A DNA stretch of 64,000 nt from Tanypteryx hageni (Eukaryota; Arthropoda; Insecta; Odonata; Petaluridae). The stretch is from positions 1,550,001 to 1,614,000 of the forward strand of contig CM054117.1 in the NCBI GenBank assembly GCA_028673005.1. The letters run 5' to 3'. The first letter of the stretch is position 1; the number at the start of each line of letters is the position of its first letter. The position numbers and the translations under genes were made by a program. Of this stretch, positions 1-10,403 are shown piece by piece. A model generated the notes under the pieces. That model searched no databases. It was not told the origin of the DNA and worked only from the letters and a program-made list of their open reading frames with translations.

Positions 1-570
1 TACGTTTTATAGAAAATCAGCATGAGTTTAACTGAGTTTAACATCTGTCTGATATAATACTGACCGACCGCTGTGGCAATACATTCCTACGTTGATATGA
101 ATAATTGTTTAGGTGTCATGCAGTTTAACATTTTAATGCCCGGGTCGCCAATCGCTACATGTTAACGAATTGGCGATAAAGTGTGGTGAAATGTGCTTTT
201 AAGATATTTTAAAAATTAAGCTATATTTTGGAGGCAAGATTGAAATGTGCATTAAGTACAAATATTCAGCCGAATTTTCTTCATTTGGTCAGGCGAAAGG
301 ATTTCCATATTTTACATTGATTTTTCTCAATCACTAAAAATGCCTGGTTCCTTTGTGTTTGACCTATAAGTGTGCTAGATTAAAGTTCAGAGATTTTTTC
401 TTTAGTCAAATAATTTATCACACTATTAGAAAGTGTTTTTACTTAGTGTAGCGAATTTCGTGACTGGTTCGCCAAACGTTTGGCCTGCCTCAAAACCTTG
501 TTGTCGACCAGGGTATTTAATGATTCATTGTGTTGAGACTAGTTAATATATAGAAACGAAAGTAAGTGAA
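1..570. other. unassigned AT-rich intergenic DNA
   Basis: No coding pattern, repeat or RNA gene is recognisable here. It forms the left flank of the SINE at 584. Confidence 0.5.
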
Positions 571-583
571 AATATAGTATAGT
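571..583. repeat. SINE target-site duplication, left copy
   Basis: AATATAGTATAGT is repeated without change at 914-926 on the other side of the SINE. Perfect identity suggests a fairly young insertion. Confidence 0.9.
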
Positions 584-913
584 GGGAGTGCCGGTGGTGT
601 AGTGGTTAGGACGCTGGCTGCTACTCGCCCGATGCTTGAAAAAGTCATCGGGTACGAATCCTGCGCGAGTAGGATTTTTCTCATGGTCGCCCGGCCCCCT
701 GTCTGTGTGGTCGGAGAAGACCGCGCAAATTCAGCTGTTCCGTCCTTCGGAAGGGACGTTAAGCCGTTGGCCCCCCTGGTGTTCTTCGTAAGAGCAGGCA
801 AATGCCGGCACCGGGTTTCCCTCCTCCCTCCCCGGTTATTCATTGCACTGCCTCTGAGATACCCATTGGTACTGTAAGAAAGGCGAATTGACTGGGCACT
901 CAAACAAACAAAC
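584..913 (+). mobile_element. tRNA-derived SINE, full length
   Basis: This non-coding retroposon begins with a tRNA-like head. An A-box-like TGGTGTAGTGGTTAGG lies near 595-610 and a B-box-like GGGTACGAATCC at 650-661, so RNA polymerase III transcription is expected. The body holds a short hairpin-forming core, CGTCCTTCGGAAGGGACG (741-758), and the 3' end is a (CAAA)n tail. The element is flanked by a perfect 13-bp direct repeat, AATATAGTATAGT, at 571-583 and 914-926. That is the expected product of LINE-mediated target-primed insertion. Related copies lie at 25.5, 35.2 and 41.6 kb. The open frames that cross it on both strands are incidental. Confidence 0.9.
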
Positions 914-926
914 AATATAGTATAGT

Positions 927-1560
927 TCCAAAACTTATTTATTCAAAAAAGTTTGAAATAGAACAAGAAAACAATTTATTTTCTATTAAAAAATTTATAC
1001 ATATGTTTAAATAATAGGAGGACACGATATATGCACTTATGTACGGTGAAGAATTTTTATTTTAGTAAAATTTTTACAATTTTTTTTTCGCAGGTCGTCT
1101 CCTTTCTCCTCTCACTCAAGTCTTACCATCTGACAAAATTCTCCTAAGTACATTTGCCGCTTTTATCGAAAAATGTCTTCAACATCATTCTTCCCTCTCA
1201 AAATCACCAAATAAACCAGAAAATAGTCGTATTTACCAATTTCACCCTCGCAAGTATTGTTAAGCTCTGTGTAAATATCCTTAATATTTTTCTATCGAGA
1301 GAGAGAAAAAGAGAATGGGAAGGGGGACAAATCACCACGTCATTTACACGCCGATACGATTTTCCAGGCGTTCCTCTAATTATTATGGATAAAAAGGGTG
1401 AAGGGTAAAATGGTATAGCCTCATCTGGCTGCAACAACCTCTCCCACCATTTCGCTTCTACTTAGCTAGGGGAAACAAAACACAATGAATGTGGCAGCGA
1501 AGCCCGACATATTTCGTGTTTAAAAGATATCGGAAAAGGGACACTCGAGTGAGGATATGA
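927..1560. other. unassigned intergenic DNA
   Basis: AT-rich sequence with a run of T and small GA-rich patches near 1295-1325. The short overlapping open frames on both strands show no family motif. No feature can be supported. Confidence 0.4.
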
Positions 1561-1564
1561 TGCG

Positions 1565-1905
1565 TGATTAGGAGAGGTTGAGAGATAGAGAGAGAGAGAG
1601 TGTAGAAAGAGAGAGGGAATGGGGGAGAGAGGATGGGGTAGGAGTGAGGAGGGGAGGAGAGAGAAGTGGTCGGATGATAGAGGATATGTGGGCATAGTGC
1701 TGCGAGAAGAGGGAAAGTAGTGATACTCTCCATCTCCCCACTCTCTCCCCACCCTCTCCACACTCCATCTTTTCCCCTCCCCACCCTCTCCCTACTAAAT
1801 CTTTCCCTCTCCCCACTCCATCTTGCACTCTCCTCACTCCATCTTTCCCTCTCCACACTCCTTCTTTCCCTCTCCCCACTTCATCTTTCCCTCTCCTTAC
1901 CCACC
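1565..1905. repeat. purine-rich then pyrimidine-rich minisatellite arms
   Basis: From about 1565 to 1720 the plus strand is almost pure GA (GAGAGAG, GGGGAGAG, GGAGGAG). From about 1735 to 1905 it is almost pure CT, with a loose ~24-bp unit built on CCCTCTCCCCACTCCATCTT. The two halves are approximately reverse complementary in composition and could fold back. Open frames through this tract are low-complexity artefacts. Confidence 0.75.
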
Positions 1906-2480
1906 CACGTAGGTATTCGTTGTCATTTTTGGAAAACATAAACGCCGAAAACTACTAAAACTATTCATATGGTCCAGGAAGTAGGAACGTGAATCGAATA
2001 TATATTTGCATTTTATATAACCGCATCTTCTGAAAATCCCAACGCGTACTTTTGACTTCTCCTTTAATAACTTGGTAACGATCATTTATATTTAGTGTAA
2101 CTATAATAAAAAGCAGTAGCTTCATATTCGCGGGGATTACGCTCTGTAAAACGGCGACAAGATAAAAACTGCGAGTATAGATACAAAACGTTTATGAAAA
2201 AAAATAAGAGAACGAAGTTTTGTCGCACTTCTCCAACTTTTCTAAACACTCCATTCACTTCGCTTGAAAAATTTTCCCAAGATATTTTCGACGAATATCG
2301 AAGTTTAAAATTACAGGCAGTTTTCAGCCTTCCATTTCGATGATTTAAATTTACTTTCTATTTAGAAATTCTACGTAAATTTTACATTTATTTCACAATA
2401 CATTGACTGTTTATTTAACATTCTATAGGAAGATAAATCTTTATGTAAAAATTATCGAACTACTATAATATGTTCTTCTT
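1906..2480. other. unassigned AT-rich DNA
   Basis: I see no gene or clear repeat between the CT-rich satellite and the LINE 3' end. Confidence 0.4.
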
Positions 2481-2489
2481 AATTTCTAT

Positions 2490-2753
2490 TTGCGAGTTCT
2501 CGGTGCTTGCATACTGTAAGAACTTAAAAAAATCACAATACAGCAAGATATTTAAAAAACAAGTTAAATTGTTTCTAGTAAAAAATGGATTTTACGGTGT
2601 TGATGAGTATGTGCAAGAACTGTAACAGGGCTTAGGTTTATATTATAATGTATACTACTACTAATTTTCAATACCATCCTTTGTATATTTTTGTTGACCT
2701 ATTCCATGTTTATTTGTAAACAAACGGAATAAATAAAGATTGAATGAATCTAA
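2490..2753 (+). mobile_element. 3' end of a 5'-truncated LINE (CR1/Jockey-like)
   Basis: A plus-strand frame ends with residues like FKKQVKLFLVKNGFYGVDEY followed by VQEL and a stop at 2622-2624. This matches the usual C-terminal tail of LINE reverse-transcriptase ORFs (K..LK.FL...FYSVDEF). It is followed by a short 3' UTR and an AATAAATAAAGATTGAATGAATC-type tail around 2730-2753. The reverse-transcriptase core is missing, so this is a 5'-truncated copy. The family name is inferred from the tail motif only. Confidence 0.6.
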
Positions 2754-2959
2754 ACTCGTAAGTAAACCAATGCGACATCATTTGAACTACACAGAGCCCA
2801 TTTAAATATCACAATAGTTATAATTTTCCCAGATATTAAGACATCTATACTGAATTTCTAAATTCTCTGGCGATCGGAATTTGTAGTTTCATGGCTCAGA
2901 TTGCCCTTTTTAAGTCATAACTATATTCATCATTAAGACAATAGCCTATATGTTTCATT

Positions 2960-3299
2960 AAAACATATATAAATATCTGATGTGGTCACCACATGACTTT
3001 ATCCATACCTGCAATATTTCTAAAAATTCCAAATAGGTTACATAAAAATTATTTTAAGAAACAAAGAAACCACACCCTTCTGATATTGGATATAGCCACA
3101 AAGTTCCATCAATTAAAAAAAGAAAAAGGACTGTTACTAAGACGTAACTAAGCGTCAATTGTTAACAATAGTCGTCGGTAGGTGGCGTGGTGGTGGCAGC
3201 TAAAAATATAAGATATCCCTTACACAATACATTGTATGGGAAGATGTTTCAAACAAAGGTAGTAGAAAATTAAATTTCGTACAAATTTTATTACAATAC

Positions 3300-3370
<71 letters not shown>

Positions 3371-3450
3371 AATATTAAAGCAAATATTTCAAAATAACGG
3401 ATGTGACAAAAGTAAACACCCAATTACGGTTGACCGATTAAAAAAAAACT
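2960..3450 (+). repeat. dispersed repeat, inverted copy of 49.8-50.3 kb
   Basis: Blocks such as CCACACCCTTCTGATATTGG, GTCAATTGTTAACAATAGTC and GGTAGGTGGCGTGGTGGT recur in the same order, reverse-complemented, at 49,800-50,280. A (TA)n tract interrupts this copy at 3301-3368. No protein is encoded, so it is probably a non-autonomous transposon. Confidence 0.75.
3301..3368. repeat. (TA)n microsatellite
   Basis: About 68 bp of uninterrupted TA dinucleotide, lying inside the dispersed repeat. Confidence 0.95.
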
Positions 3451-3839
3451 AATCAGCGTTCTCTGGTGGCGAGCCGAGTGGTATCGACTAGAGCCCTGCA
3501 CGGGTATGATATTTTCCACCCGTACCCGCAGATTACTAACCCGCACCCGACCCGTAACCGCAGGTTCGCACCCACACAGAAGGCATACTTCTCCGACCAT
3601 ACCCATGTTTTATAAATGTCTGGTCCTCGAGACACAAATCTGTAGGAAGAAATCGCGAAAAAATAAAAATATTTCTGATTCAGTCATTTATTTTGTATAA
3701 ATTAAAATGAAATGCAATTATACATTAACATTCATTTTTAAGATCGATAAAATTTATATAAAGTATCTACAATTTGTTTTTACAAATTTTACAAAATAAT
3801 TTAATTTGAAAAAGGAAACATTAATTAATAGTATCTAAC

Positions 3840-4920
3840 CTGAGATTTAAAATGACCATTTAAAAATAGGACATCGTCCACGTGTGCGGGACATAAACTG
3901 CTTCTTCTTTCACTAACATGTCCTGCCAATCAAAAACACCTCTCTGATGGAGCACTGGTCGCTGGTATTGCAAAAAATACGATTCGCTAAAATAATAATT
4001 TGGCAAACAATTCTTTTGCTTATCCCACCATTTCATCTAATCAAAATTATAAGTAATGTCGTCAGATACATTTAAGTCAGTATATGCAGTCAATTTGTCC
4101 GGATAAATATGATCATTTACTGTGTCTATCCATAAACTGAACTAAGGTGTCTGATATTTTATACCTTTTCATCGGTTGCTCTACAAGCGTTTTTAGAAGG
4201 GGTTGATGAAAAACAGAAATTTTGAGTGTGCTGAATTTCCACATTTCCTGAATAATAAGTTTTACATGATGTTTTTAAAAGTTACAGGATGTTAGATTCT
4301 GTTGAACCTATTTCTAAATGATCGTTTATTTTCAAATGACACAAGTAAGTATTGTTGGATATTTTTCTCCTTCCAATTCAATCTTTGCTTTCTGGAATGG
4401 ATTGAGGTATTCTACTAAATCTTTCTTTTCAATCTCACAAATCTTATCACTCATCTTTTTTCAATTCAAATATTGTAAATAACCTCTCAATTTTCAAGTA
4501 TTGAAAATATCATACGAAGAATTGAATTCCAACGTGTCTTGACGTCTCTTTTCAAAGTAGATTTCAGTGCACCTTGTAAGCTTGATTTTTAAAAATATTT
4601 CACAAATTTTCTACACTTCTGAATTAAAGAAAGTGATGTTTCATTAGATGAAATAAAAATATCTATAACATTATTTATTAAGTGTGCTGCAATACTGATT
4701 TTATTGAGAATTTTTAAAGCAGCTTTAATATTTGCTCCACGGTCAATGACAAAATTAAAAGTCTTCAAGTAACTATAGACACCGTGTTGTTTTAAAATTA
4801 GCAACAATTCATTCCTTGTATACTTCCCAGTTTTCTTTTCATCAGGATCAAGATGTTTAGTGCACAGAACACGATTGCATAACAAGGCTTTCTTTATATA
4901 GTGTAATGTGATCCGTAAAT
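3840..4920 (-). pseudogene. hAT transposase, C-terminal half (hobo/Hermes-like)
   Basis: Reading leftward from 4920, the frame continues from the interrupted N-terminal half with RITLHYIKK. It then shows the LCTKHLDPDEKKTG segment and FVIDRGANIKAALK, which resembles the hobo/Hermes FVTDRGANI block, and next LINKIS/AAHLINNVI. Further left are DVKTRWNS, a hAT block ahead of the dimerisation domain, and a decayed C-terminal domain near 3850-3960 reading like ATSAPSERVF with a final vdDVLFLNGH block. A 114-residue frame (4933-4589) survives and the remainder is broken by frameshifts. The protein would cut and rejoin the element's ends in the nucleus. This copy cannot be functional. Confidence 0.8.
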
Positions 4921-6460
4921 CCGGGTTTCTCAATCTGGGTTCCGTGGAACCCTTGGGTTTTATTGATTATGGTTTCACCTGGACAGATGATAAGAAAGAA
5001 CCAAGTGGACTGTGTGTTGAATGTTGAAGAGTTTTAAGTAACAGCAACTTAAATCCGGCTAAACTAAAGCGACATTTAGAGACAACACATTCAAATTTAA
5101 AAAATCCAAGTTAAGGATATTTTAAAAGAAAGTGTTTGTAATTGAATCAAAGGAAAGCTACATTTTGCTCATTTGTGTCAGAAAACAAAAATGCTTTATT
5201 TGCTTCATATTGCATTAGTTATCGACTAGCAAAAGCAGGTGAAGCACATTCACTTGCAGAAAACTTAATAAAGCCCTGTGCAAAAGATTTGGTGGAGTGC
5301 ATGGTAGATAAAAAATATGTCAAAAAAATTGATAAAATACCAGTTTCTAATGACACAGTTTCAAGACGTGTTTATGAAATGTCAAATTTTTGTGAAACTG
5401 AGCTAATAAGACGAGTTAAAATGAGCTCAACATTCTCTCTTCAAATTGATGAGTCAACAGATGTTGCTGATTTAGCAGTTTTGCTTGTGTTTGTACGCTA
5501 TATTTATGAAGGTAGCATTGAAGAAAATCTGCAAGCCTTTGGAGAGTCATACTACAGGGGAAGCAATATTTAATTTAATTGATTCATTTATGGGAAAAAA
5601 TGAAATTTCATGGAAGCTTTGTTTAAGTATTTGCACTGATGGAGATGAAGCTATGGTAGGGAAAATTTCTGGTTCTGTTGCAAGAATAAAAAAGAAAATC
5701 AGAATGTTGAAAGTATCCATTGTTGTCTACATCGTCAAGCAATAGCAGCGAAACGTATGCCTCACGGTCTAAAATTAGTAGTAAACGATGCTGTAAAATT
5801 GGTCAATTTTATTAAATCAAGACCACTAAATGCAAGAATCTTCAGCTTATTATGTGAAATATGGGAAGTCTGCATGCAATTCTATTACTACATACTGAAG
5901 TGCGCTGGTTATCTCGCGGAAAAGTGTTGGCAAATTTTTCGAATTGCGTGAAGAAATTGGGTTCTTTCTATCTGAACATTCTTTTGAACTTTCAGCCAAA
6001 CTGAAAGATCAGTGTTGGATAGAAAAATGGCATATCTTTCTGATATATACACTTACTTGAATGAGGTTAATCTTGCAATGCAGGGTACCAATGTAATATG
6101 TTTCAAAGTCCAAGGTAAAATGATTGCACTTCAGTGTAAACTAAAATTCTGGGGTGACTATGTAGGTAAGGGTGATGTCGAGTGTTTTGAAAACCTTAGT
6201 AGTTCTTTACTACCAAATAAAAAATCCCTAAGTCAAGACAAAAGATTCAATTTTACAACATTTGTCTGATATGTGTTAAACAATAACAGAGTATTTTCCA
6301 GCTAACATTGAAAGCCAACTTTGGGTTGAAAATCCATTTGTAGACTCGTTAAACTTAAGCAATCTTTCACGGGAAGAAAAGAAACAGCAAATAGACATTA
6401 CTGAAAATTGTTCGCCCAATTTAGGGGTTCCATGAGCACGAAAAGTTTGACAAAACCCTA
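4921..6460 (+). mobile_element. ZBED5/SCAND3-like hAT nested in the first hAT
   Basis: The left end reads CCGGGTTTCTCAATCTGGG and the right end, reverse-complemented, TAGGGTTTTGTCAAACTTTT; both continue into a GGAACCC block. They are therefore imperfect inverted repeats of the hAT CAGGGGTTCTCAA type. The flanks CCGTAAAT (4913-4920) and CCCTAAAT (6461-6468) form an 8-bp duplication with one mismatch. The insert carries a plus-strand transposase remnant. It landed inside the other element's transposase codon series, so it is younger than its host element. Confidence 0.85.
5142..6290 (+). pseudogene. decayed hAT transposase, ZBED5/SCAND3-like
   Basis: Successive frames form one protein with at least three frameshifts. 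Residues 1-143 (5142-5573) include SYRLAKAGEAHSLAENLIKP, SNDTVSRRVYEMS and FSLQIDESTDVADLAVLLVF, the family's first catalytic-aspartate block. It continues with CLSICTDGDEAM, a second acidic block, then CCLHRQAIAAKRMP, which corresponds to the HCxxHRxxLA motif. A degenerate wLSRGKVL/FELREEI block follows (about 5900-5965), and finally the segment to 6269. The BED finger and the C-terminal dimerisation domain are not evident. The order and motifs match ZBED5/SCAND3-type hAT transposases. Confidence 0.83.
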
Positions 6461-7130
6461 CCCTAAATAACTGACATTTTTGTAATTATCTATCCACAAG
6501 GCCAACGTGATCCCACCCCCTATTGCACCTATGTAGGATTTTATTTCTTGAATTAGTTCTTCTTGAGCTTTCTGAGCCACTGAATTAAGATTTCTCGAAA
6601 TAGTTGTTGGATGTGGTAGCGCAGCTTCTAAGTCAAAATAACATTTCGATTTGCATTCATTTTCATTATTATTTCTAATAAATTTAGAAACCTATCTCTT
6701 GAGGCTATCTCAAAAGGTCTCAAATCTTTAACTTCTAGTTAGACACAGCCATCCAAAATCCTTTTTTTCTTTTCAGCTGATAATTTTGGTATATCGCATT
6801 TTTCGGCACAAGAAAATTTGTAATTTTAGGCACGCCTTTTTTGTTATTTTTACTCTTGTGTCGCAATAAACTTGATGTTCTCAGCTTCTTATTATCATAA
6901 CGGTAAACCTTTTATAATTAATGTAAGCGATCATCTTCGAAATTAGATCTCCCTTTTCATCTAAAATTTCACAGAATGTATCCCAAAATTTTGATTAGGT
7001 ATTTTCTTCTTCTTAGAGTGTACTCTAAACTCAAAAGTTTCCTCCTTATCTGATCAGTATTCATTGTTCAAATCTGAAGGGCATATAAAAGTAATATTTC
7101 GATTGGAATTTTGATTTATAATTGAATGAT
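6461..7130 (-). pseudogene. hAT transposase, N-terminal half with BED-like finger
   Basis: The minus strand from about 7000 shows a decayed BED-type zinc-finger region ending in LRTSSLLRH. After that comes a linker with a C..D.RPF-like block (dLRPFEIAS), then HPTTISRNL, a hAT helical block, and GGGITLALWIDNYKNVSYL. The last resembles the hobo/Hermes GGG.T.DLW.D.Y...SYLG motif containing the first catalytic aspartate. The frame stops exactly where the second hAT is inserted and resumes at 4920 with ITLHYI. Several frameshifts and stops are present. Confidence 0.78.
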
Positions 7131-7959
7131 GCATTAACTTATAACTGAAAAGTTGACCGTTCAATCAGCTGGTATTGGCTCCTTTTAAGGATGTGGTAGA
7201 TTGATATTCTGTCACAAAAGTCGAGATCACATATAACTCACCATTGTAATTATATAAAATAACTGTCGTTCCTTCCTGTCGCAAACAAAGTATAAAATAA
7301 TACAACTCACACGCGATTAATTGAAGAAAAAATACTATATATTTGAACGTTAAATAACATAAAGAATGCTGATAGGCACTATTATATGTAACCACGTCTC
7401 TTCAAAAGCAAATTCACAAAGATAGATGTTACTTGCATGAATGGGCAAATCCAACTGGTTAAAAGGGAGAGTTCTCGCACAAACATATCCGTCATAATTA
7501 CATTGTACTATATAATTCCCCTAATCACTCTATCTCACACCCTCCTTAGATTCTCTTCTACTAAACGTAATCGACAATCGTTTGTCAATTGCAACTTTGT
7601 ATCTATTTATATAATAAAAGAAATCGTTTTTTCGTCAGACACTTTTCTTGACACATGATCTGCCGACCTGCATAAATTGCAAATTTGTGTCTCCCTATAT
7701 AACGCTACGTCTGACCGTGAGGGTGAGTTTTACTAGCAGTAAAAGGCGTGTGAAAAGTTCCTCTGCATACATTGGAAAGGCAAATCGATAATACTAGTTT
7801 TTGTACCCGCTCATTACCCGCACCGGTGCCTTTTTTTGTCGAAACCTGGCCCGTACCCGCATGGAAGCACTCTATACCAGACCCGACCAGCAACTTTCGC
7901 TGCTGGTACCCGCGGATCGGGTCGGGTAAACTGCGGGTATGCAGGCCTCTAGTATCGAT

Positions 7960-8520
7960 TATTTGCGCCGTCGTTTCTACAACTCTGTCGTCTGTCGTAG
8001 CTCATCAAGTAAAGCTATCGTCATTTTTGTCAGATTTAACCAAAATTGGAAATGATCGACAAGTTTTAGCTAAACTCCCCAATACCAAATTCCACCAAAA
8101 TGCATTTAGCGGTTCTCGAGTTGCAACAAAGGAACATTGTCACCTACTTGCAGGTCTTTATGTAAAATGGTTGTAATTGTTGCCCGATTTTAAACAAATT
8201 AGGAATCAATCGACAAATTTTACGTAAATACGTAAAGCGGTTCCAGAGATGAAACAGGAACATTGAAAACTACGTGTAGATCTTCATGTACGCATGTATG
8301 CATGCTTTCTCAATCATGAAGATCAGATTGATCGTCAGGTATGTCATGTAGTAGGTTCAGAACCTGCCCAGCAGTGAAATCTGTAGGTCTCCTATGACGC
8401 AACATAGCAGTCCGCATCGAATAAATCGCGGAACCAGCATTCAACAATCACGGCCGCCCGGCCAACACTGAGCACGTGGAATAGAGGATAAGGTGGGGAA
8501 GGAGAGGAATAACCAGTTAC
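7960..8520. other. unassigned DNA right of the nested hAT
   Basis: A 134-residue plus-strand frame begins inside the hAT end and runs into this region (to 8176). It has no recognisable domain and is probably incidental. No other feature is supported. Confidence 0.4.
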
Positions 8521-8554
8521 AGCAGTTACAATGTAATACAAAGTATCACTTTAC

Positions 8555-8581
8555 CTCTTGTATTACAAAGTAATACAAGAG
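8555..8581. repeat. perfect 12-bp inverted repeat
   Basis: CTCTTGTATTAC (8555-8566) and GTAATACAAGAG (8570-8581) are exact reverse complements around a 3-base AAA loop. A partial copy of the arm lies just left, at about 8531-8541. No gene is adjacent. Confidence 0.8.
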
Positions 8582-8639
8582 ACAGATGAGACATTACAGT
8601 AATAAGGCATCTAGACACACTCAATATTAGTAGAAACAA

Positions 8640-8860
8640 ACAGGGGTCGAAATGACCCCATCGGCCCTTCATGTTAACATTTGAAAATCTTATATAAAAA
8701 TCTTTGAAACGGATTGAAACTTGGGACACTCATAGAGAACAGTAATTCAGTAAAAATCAAGAATCTGCAGTCATATACTTATCATACAAAGTGTCAGGCG
8801 ATGCAATAAACTAATGAAAGGGCTCAAAATGACCACTACGGCCCTCCGAGTGTTAAAATA
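8640..8860. repeat. pair of short GGTC/GACC direct repeats
   Basis: Around 8643-8680 the sequence reads GGGGTCGAAATGACCCCATC followed by GGCCCTTC. Around 8819-8850 a related block reads GGGCTCAAAATGACCACTAC followed by GGCCCTCC. The two may be ends of a small degenerate transposon. No target duplication was found. Confidence 0.4.
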
Positions 8861-8864
8861 TCAA

Positions 8865-9081
8865 GATTTCTATTATCCTTATTTGGTTTTTTACAAATTA
8901 TACCTATAAAACATTTTCAGCTTTGTAGCGCATTAGTTTAAACAATTGCGAATTTTTATCGGCCGCATTGTTGAACTTTTTCAAGATTTTCATTTGTCTA
9001 GTCGGTTTTGCACATAATCCTACTGTCATAAAAAAATTCTAATTTCCAGCTCTTCTGGAAGTGCCTATATATTAGTATCCT

Positions 9082-9083
<2 letters not shown>
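8865..9083 (-). repeat. Helitron-like AT-rich repeat, partial unit
   Basis: This is the 5' part of the AT-rich family, read on the minus strand. It has the TATCCTCCTATATAT end, the CACTTCCAGA-like block, the TTTTGCACA..AATCCTAC block and the CGGCCGC..AAAAATTCGCAA block. It runs directly into the (TA)n tract. Confidence 0.75.

Positions 9084-9156
<73 letters not shown>
9084..9156. repeat. (TA)n microsatellite
   Basis: About 73 bp of TA dinucleotide at the end of the AT-rich repeat. It continues at 11,112 on the far side of the GGGWGGTCC transposon, so the transposon probably inserted in a single tract. Confidence 0.95.
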
Positions 9157-9158
<2 letters not shown>

Positions 9159-9431
9159 CTTAGGGAGGTCCTTATAATGGGGGGGAAAACCAAACGTTTA
9201 ATTTTGAATAGGGGCACAAGCCTATCTTGTTCCAATATTTAAAAAGATAATATTCCCAAAATTTGGTAAATTTTAGATGAAATTTAGAGGTTGCTACCAA
9301 AGTTTGAAACATTAAGTTTCCTTTATTTTAAACAAAATGCAATACAGTACAAAGAATATAAAATTTAAAGTTGGTAATTTCCATGCTACATTGTCACATG
9401 ATGAACATAACAATACTAACACAGTGGTATA

Positions 9432-10297
9432 TTAATTGTTTGTGGCAAGTGGTCCCTTCGCAAAGTCTGGATATCTCCTGATAACTTGCAGAATAAATTG
9501 CTTTTGCTGTTCATCCTGGGTGTGTAATCGATTGTATTCCTCGATCAGGGCAACTCCGCGTTCTGCCGTATCGTTAATGCAATTGATGGACCTGATGCAC
9601 TTTTCTGTGGCAATGTAGTTCCCATCAGAAGCCCAGAGTTCTGGATCCAATTCTGTGAATTTCGAGTCAAGACCAAGTATGTCGAAAAACCTCAAAGTGT
9701 TGGCTGACACAAAATAGTCCAAATTTTTCTCCAAGATGCTATCCAGATCGACAGTCACTCTCTTTGAGTGGTCCTCATTGCCATCATTTTGGAGAGCTTG
9801 AATCAATTTGGATTTTGTATCTATTGATACTTTTTATCAAAAAAAGCAAGGGCAACCAGTTCTTTGCTGTGGTACCACAGATGACGAGCAAGCTTCTTCA
9901 GAGCAGCGTTGGCAACTATTGAGTTTGTAGTCTTGTACTGTTGGAGGTTTTGAACAGCATCAGGTCATTTAAAGCTGCAGCATGAAACCACGCCTTCAAA
10001 TAGAATCTCACAACAAAAATTGCTGTCCCTTATCCCAGCTTCCTCTTTTGTCTTCAATGGAAACTGTCCTTTGAACATCCACAGTTTGATAGCATAAATG
10101 GCTTTGGCCATCCAAAGAGCCTTATGCATTGCACCAGGAGCAAGAAATCTAATTCCACGAGAAGGTTCACTTTCAAGAAAGGTGATAGAGATTTCATCTT
10201 GCTTCGAAGGTGGCTTATTTCCAGGTATTTCACGTGATTGTAGTCCAATTAGCCATACATTCGTCATTTTACTGGTAGTAGGACTAACAGTAGCCAT
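9432..10297 (-). pseudogene. uncharacterised arthropod transposon-type protein, broken
   Basis: The first segment (10,297-9965) starts MATVSPTTSKMTNVW and contains SRGIRFLAPGAMHKALWMAK followed by AIYAIKLWMFKGQFPL. A frameshift near 10,010 moves the continuation FVVRFYLKAWFHAAALNDL into another frame. After further frameshifts come NAALKKLARHLWYHSKELVA and LAFFDKK. The last segment (9806-9432) reads IQALQNDG, DYFVSANTLRFFDILGL and CINDTAERGVALIEEYNRL, then stops. I recognise this pattern from unnamed proteins in arthropod and other invertebrate genomes, but I know no assigned function. The A of the ATG lies 18 bases inside the second exon. There is no DDE triad I can assign. The copy is inactive but only lightly damaged. 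Confidence 0.65.
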
Positions 10298-10315
10298 TTC
10301 TTCGTTAAAGTAAAC

Positions 10316-10403
10316 CTGAAAGTAAAATGAAAAAATAGCTAACTTACTTCTGTTGTCATTAGTTTATTTTTTGGTGTTCAGCAGGACACAGTACAAAACT
10401 TAC
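10316..10403 (-). other. predicted 5' leader intron
   Basis: On the minus strand a GTAAGT donor starts at 10,403. A pyrimidine-rich TTTTCATTTTACTTTCAG acceptor ends at 10,316. This leaves an 88-bp intron and an upstream exon (10,524-10,404) with no ATG. The start codon lies 18 nt into exon 2. Confidence 0.6.

Larger units (their letters stand above)
3489..7951 (-). mobile_element. hobo/Hermes-like hAT transposon, interrupted by a second hAT
   Basis: The ends are inverted repeats: TAGAGCCCTGCACGGGTA at the left, and at the right the complement of TAGAGGCCTGCATACCCGC. Both ends carry subterminal ACCCG/CGGGT repeats. The element is flanked by an 8-bp duplication with one mismatch, GTATCGAC (3481-3488) and GTATCGAT (7952-7959). 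The 8-bp duplication and TAGAG terminus are hallmarks of hAT. The transposase lies on the minus strand and is split by another hAT at 4921-6460. Length without the insert is about 2.9 kb, normal for a complete hAT. Frameshifts and stops make it inactive. Confidence 0.88.

Noticed and set aside
595..665. functional tRNA gene
   Set aside because: The A- and B-box-like segments belong to a SINE head; acceptor and anticodon stems do not form a cloverleaf and the sequence continues into the SINE body.
1458..1939. overlapping 99-132-residue frames rich in E, R and S
   Set aside because: Low-complexity GA/CT satellite is open in several frames at once.
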